From: Rhodocyclales bacterium
GTDB lineage: Bacteria; Pseudomonadota; Gammaproteobacteria; Burkholderiales; Rhodocyclaceae
Length of the DNA stretch: 64,000 bases
Direction: 5' to 3'
NCBI GenBank assembly: GCA_026399475.1
Contig: JAPLQY010000086.1
Location: 62,001-126,000, forward strand
The notes under the pieces are model-generated. The model saw only the letters and a list, made by a program, of their open reading frames with translations, was not told the origin of the DNA and made no database searches. Positions 35,496-45,370 of this stretch are shown here, piece by piece (the first letter of the stretch is position 1; each line of letters starts with the position of its first letter). A program made the translations under genes and the position numbers.

Positions 35496-35936
35496 ATGCC
35501 TGACTCCGCAGCCGCTCTCGTGGCGCAACTGCCCAGCTTGCGTCGCCGCATTGCCAGCATGGCTTACGAAAGCCTGCTGTTACTGGGTGTGCTTTCCGTG
35601 ACGTTCATGCTGCCGCACCTTGCCCTGGGGATGGGATTCGGCATCGTTTTGCCGGGCTGGGTGTTGATCAGCCACGTTTTCGTGGTGCTCGGTGCGTACT
35701 TCATCTGGTACTGGCACCACGGCGGGCAGACCTTGGCGATGCAGACGTGGAAAATCCGGCTGACAACACCGAACGGAACGGAACCGACTTTGGCGCGTCT
35801 GGCCTTGCGTTATGTGCTGGCTTGGCCCAGCATCGTATATATTGGCGCGGGAGTTGTCTGGGCACTATTCGATCGCGACCACCAATTCCTTCATGACCGA
35901 CTGGCTGGTACCCGGCTGGTGTTCAAGCGCGATTAG
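35496..35936 (+). CDS. RDD-family membrane protein
   Basis: 146 residues. The N-terminal LRRRIASMAYESLLLLGVL gives the first helix, in which the usual R-D-D is replaced by a YE pair. The central WYWHHGGQTLAMQTWKIRL and the C-terminal LFDRDHQFLHDRLAGTRLV are standard RDD blocks. Three to four membrane segments. Function unknown; some members act in ion exchange or transport. Last gene of the small sigma module, convergent with lptG 18 bases on. Confidence 0.85.
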   Translation: MPDSAAALVAQLPSLRRRIASMAYESLLLLGVLSVTFMLPHLALGMGFGIVLPGWVLISHVFVVLGAYFIWYWHHGGQTLAMQTWKIRLTTPNGTEPTLARLALRYVLAWPSIVYIGAGVVWALFDRDHQFLHDRLAGTRLVFKRD

Positions 35937-35954
35937 CGTCCCTGTTCAGGTCCA

Positions 35955-37034
35955 TTAGCGCCGCTCGACCCACCATAGCATCCCGCCGGCAGTCATCAAG
36001 AACAGCACGCTCGGTGTTATTGCTGAAAAGAAGGGTGGCCAACTGTTGATTACACCGAGGCTGGAAAACAGTCCGTTCAGCATGTGGAACCCGATACCCA
36101 GCATGATGCCGGCGAATACCCGAATGCTGACCGCCCCCATGCGATCCTGCATATAGGCAAACGGCAGTGCCAAGGCCATCATCACCAGCGCCGCCAGAGG
36201 ATAGATCAGTTTTTTCCACATCGCGATATCGTAGCGATCGGTCTTCTGCTGGTTTGCACTCAGGTGGCGTATATAGAGATACAGATTGACCAGCGACATG
36301 CGCTCTGGAACCACCAACAGCACAGCCAGCAAATCCGGATTGAGGGCCGATTTCCAATTGAGCTGGGCATGCCGTTCAACGCTCGCCGAGTCTCCCGAAA
36401 AAACCGTACGAACCACCCCCTCAAGCGACCATGTGCCGGCAGAAATGTAGCGCCCGCGCTCCGCTTGGCTGATCGACTGCAACTGGAACCGATCATCGAA
36501 GTCAAATATCCGGACGTTCTGCAAAGACGCATCCGGCAGCACTTCGCGAACATTTACGAACGCGCGCTCATCCCTGACCCACAGCCCGGAGCGAAATTCC
36601 TGGGCTACCATTGAACCCATGGCCCTGAGTCTGAGCTGCTGGGCTGCACGCTCCGCCGGCGGGGCCAGAAACTCGCCCACAAGGAGCGTCAGGCCGGCGA
36701 ACACCAGTCCAATCTTCGCCAATGCAAACAGGAGATCGCGGGTAGAGAGTCCGGCGGCGCGCAGTACGGTAATTTCGGAGTGGCGAGCGAGTACTGTGAG
36801 TGCATAGAGCGTGCCGATCAGAACCCCGATCGGAAACAATTCATACAATCGGCCGGGCAAGGTGAGCGCCACATAACCCAGCGCATGCTGCAACTGGTAA
36901 CCGCCCTTGCCAATGCTTTCCAGTTCATGGATCAGATCAAAGAAAGCAAACAGCATAAGAAACGCCGTCAACACCAAAGCCGTAGAAGCGTAAATTTCCC
37001 GAGCCAGATGGCGTTCATAAAGCTTCAGCGCCAT
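35955..37034 (-). CDS. lptG: LPS export ABC transporter permease LptG
   Basis: 359 residues. YjgP/YjgQ topology: N-terminal membrane pair (STALVLTAFLMLFAFFDL), third and fourth helices (GVLIGTLYALTVLARHSEITVLRAAGLS), a periplasmic jellyroll of about 150 residues, and C-terminal helices (YPLAALVMMALALPFAYMQ). With LptF and the LptB ATPase it extracts lipopolysaccharide from the inner membrane. Start overlaps the lptF stop by 10 bases. Confidence 0.94.
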   Translation of the reverse strand: MALKLYERHLAREIYASTALVLTAFLMLFAFFDLIHELESIGKGGYQLQHALGYVALTLPGRLYELFPIGVLIGTLYALTVLARHSEITVLRAAGLSTRDLLFALAKIGLVFAGLTLLVGEFLAPPAERAAQQLRLRAMGSMVAQEFRSGLWVRDERAFVNVREVLPDASLQNVRIFDFDDRFQLQSISQAERGRYISAGTWSLEGVVRTVFSGDSASVERHAQLNWKSALNPDLLAVLLVVPERMSLVNLYLYIRHLSANQQKTDRYDIAMWKKLIYPLAALVMMALALPFAYMQDRMGAVSIRVFAGIMLGIGFHMLNGLFSSLGVINSWPPFFSAITPSVLFLMTAGGMLWWVERR

Positions 37035-38107
37035 CGTACCTTGCCCCAGGCAAGAGGATTCTGCCGGCGATAGAACAACACCACGAGAAGCAGGAACATG
37101 CCGACATGCACTGCCCAGACGCCTATCTCGAAGCGCATCTTTCCCTGGGCAACCCAGGCCTGACTCACACTCAGCAAATTGCTGTAGATCATGTAGGTGA
37201 GCAAGGCAAAGATCAGGTTATTCGCACGTCCGGCGCGGGGATTGACGAAAGACAGCGGAATCGCCAGTACCGCGAGATTCAGCGCAGCCAGTGGCAATCC
37301 CAAGCGCCAGAGCAACTCGGCGAGGTGGGCTGGCTGTGGATCGCGCAGCAAATCCCACAGGACCTTTGTGCGAGGCGACTCCTCAAACCCACGAGCCTCC
37401 TTGGTTTCAATGCGCAAGGCATAGCGCTCAAACTGCATTACCCGATACTCTGCCGTACCTGCCGTGCTTTCATAGCGTCGACCGCGATCGAGAACAAGAA
37501 AACGGTCGCCATTGGGCATAGTCTCCGTATGGCCTTGCGCAGTCGCCATTACGCCCAGACGACCCTGCTGAATCGAACTGATGAAAATGTTCTTTACCTG
37601 ACCATCGTCGCCAGCTGCGCTCTCGACAAAAAAAACGCGGTCAGCCGCACCTGACTCATTGAATGCGCCGGGCGACACCCGCGCTACGTCATCGCGCTGA
37701 TCCATGCTCTGCCGGTAAGCCTCACTCTTCTGCGTCGCCCAAGGCGCCAGCAGCAAGGAAAGAATCGCAATCACGACGACTGGCGGCGCGACAAACTTCA
37801 GCACGGGCTTGATCCATGCGGTCAACGGAATGCCTGATGCCAGCCAGACAACCATTTCTGAATCCCGATACCACCGCGACAATGTCATCAATACGGCGAC
37901 AAAAAGTGTCAGCGAAAGCAATACCGGAAGGTAGCTGATCGCGCCAAAACCGAGGAGCGCAATCACCGCTTCCGAGGCAATTTTTCCGCCCGCGGCCTGA
38001 CCCAGCAGACGAATCAACTGGGTAGTCATCAGAATCGCGAAAAGGGCAACAAAAACTCCCGCTGCGGTATTGGTGAACTCCCGAATTGCGGCGCGCTCAA
38101 AAATCAT
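37025..38107 (-). CDS. lptF: LPS export ABC transporter permease LptF
   Basis: 360 residues beginning MIFERAAIREFTNTAAGVFVAL, the typical betaproteobacterial LptF start. Same six-helix plus periplasmic jellyroll architecture as its partner, with YLPVLLSLTLFVAVLMTLSRWYRDSEMVVWLASG for the coupling region. The gene pair lies back-to-back with pepA, the usual order in this group, and a 121-base divergent promoter region separates them. Confidence 0.94.
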   Translation of the reverse strand: MIFERAAIREFTNTAAGVFVALFAILMTTQLIRLLGQAAGGKIASEAVIALLGFGAISYLPVLLSLTLFVAVLMTLSRWYRDSEMVVWLASGIPLTAWIKPVLKFVAPPVVVIAILSLLLAPWATQKSEAYRQSMDQRDDVARVSPGAFNESGAADRVFFVESAAGDDGQVKNIFISSIQQGRLGVMATAQGHTETMPNGDRFLVLDRGRRYESTAGTAEYRVMQFERYALRIETKEARGFEESPRTKVLWDLLRDPQPAHLAELLWRLGLPLAALNLAVLAIPLSFVNPRAGRANNLIFALLTYMIYSNLLSVSQAWVAQGKMRFEIGVWAVHVGMFLLLVVLFYRRQNPLAWGKVRWR

Positions 38108-38228
38108 CGTGTAGCGGCGTGTCAGCTTTGACTTTTAGTGAAAACTTGGGGAATAATCGGGTCACCAGCGGAAATCTCCCGAAACAGAACAATTTCTCGG
38201 ATTTCCAGTACCCCCGGAGGAGAGCATT

Positions 38229-39752
38229 TTGGAATTTAGCATAAAAAGTGGAAGCCCGGAAAAGCAACGTAGCGCTTGCGTGGTGGTGGGAGTCTTCGAA
38301 CCGAGAAAGCTTTCCGCAGCAGCCGAGATCGTCGACAACGCGGCTCACCAGTTTCTCAGCGACATTCTGCGCCGTGGCGACATGGAGGGCAAGGCTGGCA
38401 CCAGCCTTTTGCTCCACGGCGTTTCAGGGGTTGAAGCTGATCGGGTCCTCCTCGTGGGGCTTGGCAAGGAAAGGGAATTTCGCGAGAAGGAATATCGCGC
38501 TGCGTTGGCCACCGCCGTTCGTCAATTGAATGAAACTGGCGGCTTTGACGGCACGGTCTATCTGACGGAACTCAATGTCAAGAAACGGGATGTTGCATGG
38601 AAGATTCGACAGGCCGCACTCGTAGTCCAGGAAACGCTCTACCGGTTTGATCGCCTCAAGTCGAAGAAGGATGAAGTGCGCCGTCCGGTGCGAAAGCTCA
38701 CATTCTGCGTCACCCGGCGCAGCGAGTTGTCCGCCGCTGAAAATGCGCTGGCCGAAGGACTGGCGATAGCGGCAGGAATGGAACTTGCCAAGGATCTCGG
38801 GAATCTGCCGGGCAACATCTGCACGCCGACCTATCTCGCTGAACAGGCGAAGCAACTCGCAACATCGCAGGGCCTTGGTGTCGACATTCTGGATCGGGCC
38901 GACATGGAAAAGCTGGGGATGAACACCCTGCTGTCAGTCGCAAGGGGCTCCCACGAGCCCCCAAAATTCATCGTCCTGCGCCATGCTGGAGGCGCTTCCG
39001 GAGCGAAGCCCGTAGTACTGGTTGGCAAGGGCATAACCTTCGATTCCGGCGGCATTTCGCTCAAGCCGGGGCCGGAAATGGATGAAATGAAGTATGACAT
39101 GTGCGGCGCTGCCAGCGTATTGGGTACGCTAAAGGCGGCAGCCTTGATGAAACTGCCAATTAACGTCATTGGCATAATTCCATCCACGGAAAACATGCCC
39201 GGAGGTTCGGCCACAAAGCCGGGGGACATAATCACGTCGATGTCGGGCCAGACCGTTGAAATCCTCAACACTGATGCCGAGGGCCGACTGATACTTTGCG
39301 ACGCGCTCACTTATGTTGAGCGCTTTGATCCGGAGTGCGTGGTTGACATTGCCACGCTGACCGGCGCCTGTGTCATCGCGCTGGGACACGTCGCTACCGG
39401 GCTGCTGGCCAATAATGAGGCACTGGCGAAGGAATTGCTCGATGCAGGCCACCACTCCTATGATCGTGCCTGGCAAATGCCCCTGTGGGATGACTATCAG
39501 GAACAGCTGAAAAGCAACTTTGCCGACATGGCAAATATCGGCGGCCGCCCGGCTGGCACAATCACCGCCGCGTGCTTCCTCGCTCGCTTCACCGAAAAGT
39601 ATCACTGGGCACATCTCGACATCGCAGGTACGGCCTGGCGCTCCGGAAAAGAGAAGGGCGCAACTGGACGGCCGGTTCCCCTGCTCACGCATTTCCTGAT
39701 TGATCGCGCGAACCGCGCGCCGAAAACCAGTTCCAAACGTAAGCGAGAATGA
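38229..39752 (+). CDS. pepA: Leucyl aminopeptidase (cytosol aminopeptidase)
   Basis: 507 residues from TTG 38229, with CCGGAGGA just upstream; the first residues [14 protein letters not shown] fit PepA N-termini, so TTG is accepted. The two-metal M17 site is visible in [30 protein letters not shown] and [16 protein letters not shown] (the family signature). It removes N-terminal residues from peptides and, in E. coli, also binds DNA at cer sites. The stop overlaps the holC start. Confidence 0.96.
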   Translation: MEFSIKSGSPEKQRSACVVVGVFEPRKLSAAAEIVDNAAHQFLSDILRRGDMEGKAGTSLLLHGVSGVEADRVLLVGLGKEREFREKEYRAALATAVRQLNETGGFDGTVYLTELNVKKRDVAWKIRQAALVVQETLYRFDRLKSKKDEVRRPVRKLTFCVTRRSELSAAENALAEGLAIAAGMELAKDLGNLPGNICTPTYLAEQAKQLATSQGLGVDILDRADMEKLGMNTLLSVARGSHEPPKFIVLRHAGGASGAKPVVLVGKGITFDSGGISLKPGPEMDEMKYDMCGAASVLGTLKAAALMKLPINVIGIIPSTENMPGGSATKPGDIITSMSGQTVEILNTDAEGRLILCDALTYVERFDPECVVDIATLTGACVIALGHVATGLLANNEALAKELLDAGHHSYDRAWQMPLWDDYQEQLKSNFADMANIGGRPAGTITAACFLARFTEKYHWAHLDIAGTAWRSGKEKGATGRPVPLLTHFLIDRANRAPKTSSKRKRE

Positions 39753-40174
39753 CGCAAATCACCTTTCTCCACGGCGCGCGCGACCGACTCCAGGCGGTCG
39801 CTGCATGGCTCGTGCGCGCCAGCAGCGAAGGCAAACCGGTGCTGGTCTATGTGCCGACTGGCGAACGTGAAGAACAGCTGGATCGCCTTCTGTGGACACA
39901 CCCGGCGACTGGCTTTACGCCCCACTGCCGGCCTGACGACAAATTGGCTGCGGAGACACCGATCATCCTTGCGTCCGGGCTTGACAGTCCTCTGCATGAC
40001 GGTTGCCTGTTAAATCTGTCGGACGAAATCCCACCCGGTTTCAGCCGTTTTCGGCAACTGATAGAAATCATCAGCATTGAAGATGACGACAGGCTGCCCG
40101 GCCGTGAACGTTTCCGCTTTTATCGCGAACGCGGCTATCCACTGGAAACTCGCGAGATTTCAGGAGACATCTAA
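39749..40174 (+). CDS. holC: DNA polymerase III subunit chi
   Basis: 141 residues: N-terminal [46 protein letters not shown], and C-terminal [23 protein letters not shown] match HolC. It links the clamp loader to SSB. It overlaps pepA by four bases. In many proteobacteria valS follows; here a small unknown gene and then a reverse-strand GST gene occupy that place. Confidence 0.93.
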   Translation: MTQITFLHGARDRLQAVAAWLVRASSEGKPVLVYVPTGEREEQLDRLLWTHPATGFTPHCRPDDKLAAETPIILASGLDSPLHDGCLLNLSDEIPPGFSRFRQLIEIISIEDDDRLPGRERFRFYRERGYPLETREISGDI

Positions 40175-40177
40175 AAG

Positions 40178-40567
40178 ATGGCTGACGACACTTCAGCGGA
40201 TCTGCTGCGCAAAGCCGATGCGCTGATGCGACGCACCCGGGTTTTTGTTGCAGGTACTTCGGCACCTACAACACAAGTGACAAAGCCCGAGGACGATTTA
40301 CCCATCCTCACCGACGTCGTCACCGAACACGATGCCGCGCGTGCCACGGCACCGGCCCACATGCAAGAGCACCTCGACGCCCTGCGCGAGGAACTGTCGC
40401 GCTGGCTTGAACAGGAGTTGCCCGATGCGGTGCTCAAGGTCACGGATGGACTGGCCGACCAACTGATGGGAGAACTCACCCATCAAGCCGAAAAGAACTT
40501 GCTGCCGCGCCTGATTGCCCGTCTCGACGGCACGACCTCACAAACCGAGGCCCAGAAAGAGATCTAA
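40178..40567 (+). CDS. Hypothetical protein downstream of holC
   Basis: 129 residues, not assigned to a named family. Acidic and helical; a C-terminal block LREELSRWLEQELPDAVLKVTDGLADQLMGELTHQAEKNLLPRLI looks like an amphipathic helix bundle. No signal peptide or cysteines. It starts 3 bases after holC and so shares its transcript. Small helical proteins at this spot are common in betaproteobacteria and may be linked to replication or to the missing valS. This is conjecture. It converges with the GST gene, overlapping by 4 bases. Confidence 0.72.
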   Translation: MADDTSADLLRKADALMRRTRVFVAGTSAPTTQVTKPEDDLPILTDVVTEHDAARATAPAHMQEHLDALREELSRWLEQELPDAVLKVTDGLADQLMGELTHQAEKNLLPRLIARLDGTTSQTEAQKEI

Positions 40568-41172
40568 GCCTGCGGCACGGTATCCGCAAACGCGGGACGC
40601 TGCATCAGTTTCTCGTAGAGGTGAGCAAGATTTGGATAGCGCTCACTCCAGCAGATGTCGCCGAGCCGGAAGGAAACATAGCCCAACGCACAACCAACAG
40701 CGATATCCGCAAGAGATAGGCCATTGCCGTGACACCACGGCTGCTCCCCCAGTTCATCGGACATGACCTGCAAAGCCTGCGCAATCTTGCCGCGCTGACG
40801 TTCAATCCATGATGGACTGCGCTCACCATCTGGACGCCGCGACTCCAGAAACGCAGTAACGGCGGCATCAAGAACACCATCCGCAAGAGCCTCCCAACGC
40901 TTCACGCTGATGCGCTCCCGTCCGGAAGCCGGGATCAGGCGATTGTTCGGCGCCACGGTATCCAGATACTCGGCGATCACGCGGGAATCGTAGAGGGTAC
41001 TTTCATCGTCCAACACCAACACGGGCACCTTGCCCAGTGGATTGAGCGCCGCCACCTGATTTCCCTCCGCCCAGGGTGAATCGAGAATCAGATCGTAATC
41101 GATCTTCTTTTCTGCCAGCACGATACGAATCTTGCGGACATAGGGGCTGCTAAGAGAACCGATCAGTTTCAT
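40564..41172 (-). CDS. Glutathione S-transferase family protein
   Basis: 202 residues from ATG 41172; the longer frame upstream lacks conservation. Thioredoxin-like N-terminal domain MKLIGSLSSPYVRKIRIVLAEKKIDY, the cis-Pro motif NPLGKVPVLVLDDESTLYDSRVIAEYL, and a helical C-terminal domain with GLSLADIAVGCALGY. Close in pattern to the betaproteobacterial YibF-like GSTs. Cytosolic; substrate unknown. Confidence 0.9.
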   Translation of the reverse strand: MKLIGSLSSPYVRKIRIVLAEKKIDYDLILDSPWAEGNQVAALNPLGKVPVLVLDDESTLYDSRVIAEYLDTVAPNNRLIPASGRERISVKRWEALADGVLDAAVTAFLESRRPDGERSPSWIERQRGKIAQALQVMSDELGEQPWCHGNGLSLADIAVGCALGYVSFRLGDICWSERYPNLAHLYEKLMQRPAFADTVPQA

Positions 41173-41222
41173 TTCGTCAAACCACGGGTTTTTGGGCAGC
41201 GAAACTATAACACGCCGCCTAA

Positions 41223-42689
<1,467 letters not shown>

Positions 42690-42690
42690 A

Positions 42691-43020
42691 ATGACTTTCG
42701 CCGATAACCTTAAACAACTGCCGCGCATCTCGCACCTCAAGGCAGTCCAGTTGATCGATAGCGATGATGCTGTCGCCGCCACGATAGAGAACAAGCCGGG
42801 ACAAGCCGGCTCGCTTTCAATCTATAACCATCTCGGGCAAATCTACGGCGCCATCACCGTGGAAGCCGCCAGGAAAGGGCTGGAACTCTATGCCGAGCAT
42901 ACCGAGGACGCCCGCCAGAATCCTGGAAAACACCCCAATATAGATCGCCTTCTGGCACTGGCGACCGAGGGCAAGGGACTTCTGCGCGTCAAGCACGTCT
43001 TCGCTACCGGGATTGAATAG
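42691..43020 (+). CDS. DUF2322 family protein
   Basis: 109 residues, beginning TFADNLKQLPRISHLKAVQLID and containing GSLSIYNHLGQIYGAI and HPNIDRLL, a pattern matching the small DUF2322 proteins of betaproteobacteria. No domain of known function, no signal peptide. It sits one base after purB and is likely translated from the same mRNA. Confidence 0.75.
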   Translation: MTFADNLKQLPRISHLKAVQLIDSDDAVAATIENKPGQAGSLSIYNHLGQIYGAITVEAARKGLELYAEHTEDARQNPGKHPNIDRLLALATEGKGLLRVKHVFATGIE

Positions 43021-43145
43021 CCGGGCTCGCGGAGCATCATGGGTGATGCAAGTTTGTTGGTTGCGGACGGAATAATTCCAGAACGCCAATCGTATACTTC
43101 ATGCCGGTACTCACCGGTATTCCCTCGACAGCACAAGGAGCTTCC

Positions 43146-43616
43146 ATGAAATTCAAGAAAATCGCCATTGCAACTCTTGCTCTCGGCCTTTCCACCGCGG
43201 CTCTGGCCCAGGCCATCGGCAAACCCGAAGACCAGATTCGCTGGCGCCAGTCAGGGATGCAGACCCTGGGCTGGAACATGGGCCGCATCAAGGCCAACAT
43301 CGACGGCACCTACAACAAGGATCAGGTTGTTCAAGCGGCCAACGTCATTCAGGCCCTCGCCAACTCCGGCTCAGGCATTCTCTTCCAGCCGGGCACAGAC
43401 ACTGGCAAGGGCTGGCGCGACACCAATGTGAAGCCTGAATACTTCACCAATGCCGCCAAGTTGAAGGAAGTCGGAACCGCCTATAACAAGGAAGCCAACG
43501 AAATGGCCAAGGTTGCCGCCGCCGGAGACGCAACTGCGGTCAAGGCCCAGTTCGGCAACCTGGGCAAGAGCTGCAAGGGCTGCCACGACGAGTTCCGCAA
43601 GGAAGACAAGAAGTAA
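43146..43616 (+). CDS. Cytochrome c'
   Basis: 156 residues from ATG 43146. Signal peptide to about ALAQA, then a four-helix bundle with EDQIRWRQSGMQTLGWNMGRIK at its start and a single C-terminal heme site CKGCH followed by DEFRKEDKK. The placement of C-x-x-C-H near the end is characteristic of cytochromes c', which are five-coordinate heme proteins that bind NO. Periplasmic. It stands between purB-DUF2322 and a b-type cytochrome on the other strand. Confidence 0.92.
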   Translation: MKFKKIAIATLALGLSTAALAQAIGKPEDQIRWRQSGMQTLGWNMGRIKANIDGTYNKDQVVQAANVIQALANSGSGILFQPGTDTGKGWRDTNVKPEYFTNAAKLKEVGTAYNKEANEMAKVAAAGDATAVKAQFGNLGKSCKGCHDEFRKEDKK

Positions 43617-43638
43617 TTCGTCAACACCGGAAAGGTCT

Positions 43639-43671
43639 GAAACGGCCACTCGCGGGTGGCCGTTTCGCTTT
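43639..43671 (+). terminator. Intrinsic terminator between convergent genes
   Basis: GAAACGGCCAC / GTGGCCGTTTC, perfect 11-bp arms with a 6-base loop, 22 bases past the cytochrome c' stop and reaching the stop of the convergent cytochrome b gene. Only a short T-stretch follows, so it likely serves both strands. Confidence 0.75.
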
Positions 43672-44344
43672 AGAAGCTGGGCGCCGCGGCCGGCGCAGGG
43701 GCGGGAGGAATCCAGGTGCCACTGGCTCCATAAGCCGCCAGCAGGGCAATCGCCAGTGCGATGCAGAAGGCAATCGCGCCGCCGCCTTTCGCCGTTTCGC
43801 CGGCACCAGCCTTCCAGCCCGTAATCATCGGCCTTACCAGGTCCTGATTTTTGACTTTCGTGTAAAACACGATGGCCGCCACATGGGCGAACACCAGCAG
43901 CATGATCAGCGGCTCGATGAGGCGATGGATGCCCGCCACCCGATCCGAGAATTCCTTGCCGACCAGGGCATACAACGGTCCCTCGAAAGCGATGTCATCG
44001 TTGGCAAACAGTCCGGTCGCCACCAGTAGCGCAAGCACGCCAAGCATCGCCAGCACCGACAGCGCGCCGAGCGGGTTGTGTCCCGCGCCCTGCCACTGCC
44101 CGCGCAGATAGGCCTTGATGGCGTCCGGCCCGTGCACGAACTGGGCAAAGCGGGCATAGGTCGAGCCGGCGACTCCCCACACCAGTCGAAACACCAGAAG
44201 ACCGACGACCGTCACGCCGCTGCGCCCGTGCCAAACCATGGCGTTGCCGCCGATGTTCACCGTGATGAAAGACACAATCACGCACAACGCCAAGGCCCAG
44301 TGGAAGATCCTGATCGGCAGGTCCCACAGGCGGAAGCGCTGCAT
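43670..44344 (-). CDS. Di-heme cytochrome b561-type membrane protein
   Basis: 224 residues from ATG 44344, overlapping the secF stop. Four membrane helices with heme histidines in WDLPIRIFHWALAL, MVWHGRSG and RLIEPLIMLLVFAHVAAI mark the cytochrome b/b6 domain of the COG3658/Ni-Fe hydrogenase type I group. It should pass electrons between the quinone pool and a periplasmic c-type cytochrome, possibly the cytochrome c' encoded convergently. A Pro/Ala-rich tail ends the protein. Confidence 0.88.
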   Translation of the reverse strand: MQRFRLWDLPIRIFHWALALCVIVSFITVNIGGNAMVWHGRSGVTVVGLLVFRLVWGVAGSTYARFAQFVHGPDAIKAYLRGQWQGAGHNPLGALSVLAMLGVLALLVATGLFANDDIAFEGPLYALVGKEFSDRVAGIHRLIEPLIMLLVFAHVAAIVFYTKVKNQDLVRPMITGWKAGAGETAKGGGAIAFCIALAIALLAAYGASGTWIPPAPAPAAAPSF

Positions 44345-45291
44345 CAGACTACGGCTTCCTGCTTCTCGACCTTGACCTGGATGAACTGCTCGCGGGACAC
44401 GCCCATCCACATGACCAGGGGGCTGGCGACGAGAACCGAAGAGTAGATGCCGAACAGGATGCCGATCGTCAGAGCCAACGCAAAATAGTGCAGCGCCGGA
44501 CCACCAAAAATGAGCATCGAGGTCACCATCATCTGCGTGCAGCCGTGGGTGATGATGGTGCGCGAAATCGTGCTGGTGATCGCGTGATCCAGTACCTGCG
44601 GCGTCGTCAAACCACGCTTCTTCTTGAAGGTTTCGCGCACGCGATCGAACACCACCACCGACTCGTTGACCGAATAACCCAGCACGGCCAATACAGCTGC
44701 CAGTACAGGCAGGGAAAACTCCCACTGGAACAGTGAGAAGAAGCCAAGGATGATCACCACGTCATGCAGGTTGGCGATAATGGCCGAAATGGCGAAACGC
44801 CATTCAAAACGCATCGCCAGATACAGCACGATGCCGCATACGACCAGCAGCAACGCCAACGCCCCGTCGGACGCCAGTTCCTTGCCGACCTGCGGACCGA
44901 CGAACTCGACGCGCTTCAAAGTGGGGGCGGCACTCACGGCACCGTCAGCACCAACCTTGGTCAGCGAGGCCATGACGCGCTCGCCCACTTTGGAAGTCTC
45001 CGCATCTTTCGACAAGGGCACGCGGATCAACACGTCGCGCGAGGTGCCGAAATTCTGCACCTGAGTATCGGTAAATCCGTCCGCCTCCATCTGCTTGCGC
45101 AGTTTGTCGAGATCGGGCGCCTGGGCATAACTCGCTTCGAGCAGGGTGCCGCCGGTGAACTCGATGGAAAAGTGAAGTCCCTTGTTGACCAGGAAAAACA
45201 CCGCCAGCAGGAAGGTGACCAACGATATGACGTTGAACACCAGCGCATGGCGCATGAACGGGATATCTTTTCTGATGCGGAAGAATTCCAT
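44344..45291 (-). CDS. secF: Protein translocase subunit SecF
   Basis: 315 residues. Six membrane segments around a periplasmic domain; FSIEFTGGTLLEASY, GYSVNESVVVFDRVRE and the ISRTIITHGCTQMMV block are conserved SecF motifs. Acts with SecD and YajC to drive late stages of Sec export using the proton motive force. GGGAGG precedes ATG 45291. A GC-rich repeat lies between secD and secF. Confidence 0.96.
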   Translation of the reverse strand: MEFFRIRKDIPFMRHALVFNVISLVTFLLAVFFLVNKGLHFSIEFTGGTLLEASYAQAPDLDKLRKQMEADGFTDTQVQNFGTSRDVLIRVPLSKDAETSKVGERVMASLTKVGADGAVSAAPTLKRVEFVGPQVGKELASDGALALLLVVCGIVLYLAMRFEWRFAISAIIANLHDVVIILGFFSLFQWEFSLPVLAAVLAVLGYSVNESVVVFDRVRETFKKKRGLTTPQVLDHAITSTISRTIITHGCTQMMVTSMLIFGGPALHYFALALTIGILFGIYSSVLVASPLVMWMGVSREQFIQVKVEKQEAVV

Positions 45292-45326
45292 TATGCCTCC
45301 CGAAGGGCCGTCCCGAGGGCGGCAGA

Positions 45327-45365
45327 GCCCCCTGTGGGGGCAGCGAACGAAGTGAGCGTGGGGGC
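45327..45365. repeat. GC-rich intergenic repeat between secD and secF
   Basis: GCCCCC-TGT-GGGGGC hairpin followed by AGCGAACGAAGTGAGCG and GGGGGCC. The GCGAACG-AGTGAGCG core resembles a repeat I remember from many betaproteobacterial genomes. It is flanked by the secD stop at 45371 and the secF start at 45291. Recognised by eye; no other copy in this window. Confidence 0.55.
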
Positions 45366-45370
45366 CATAT

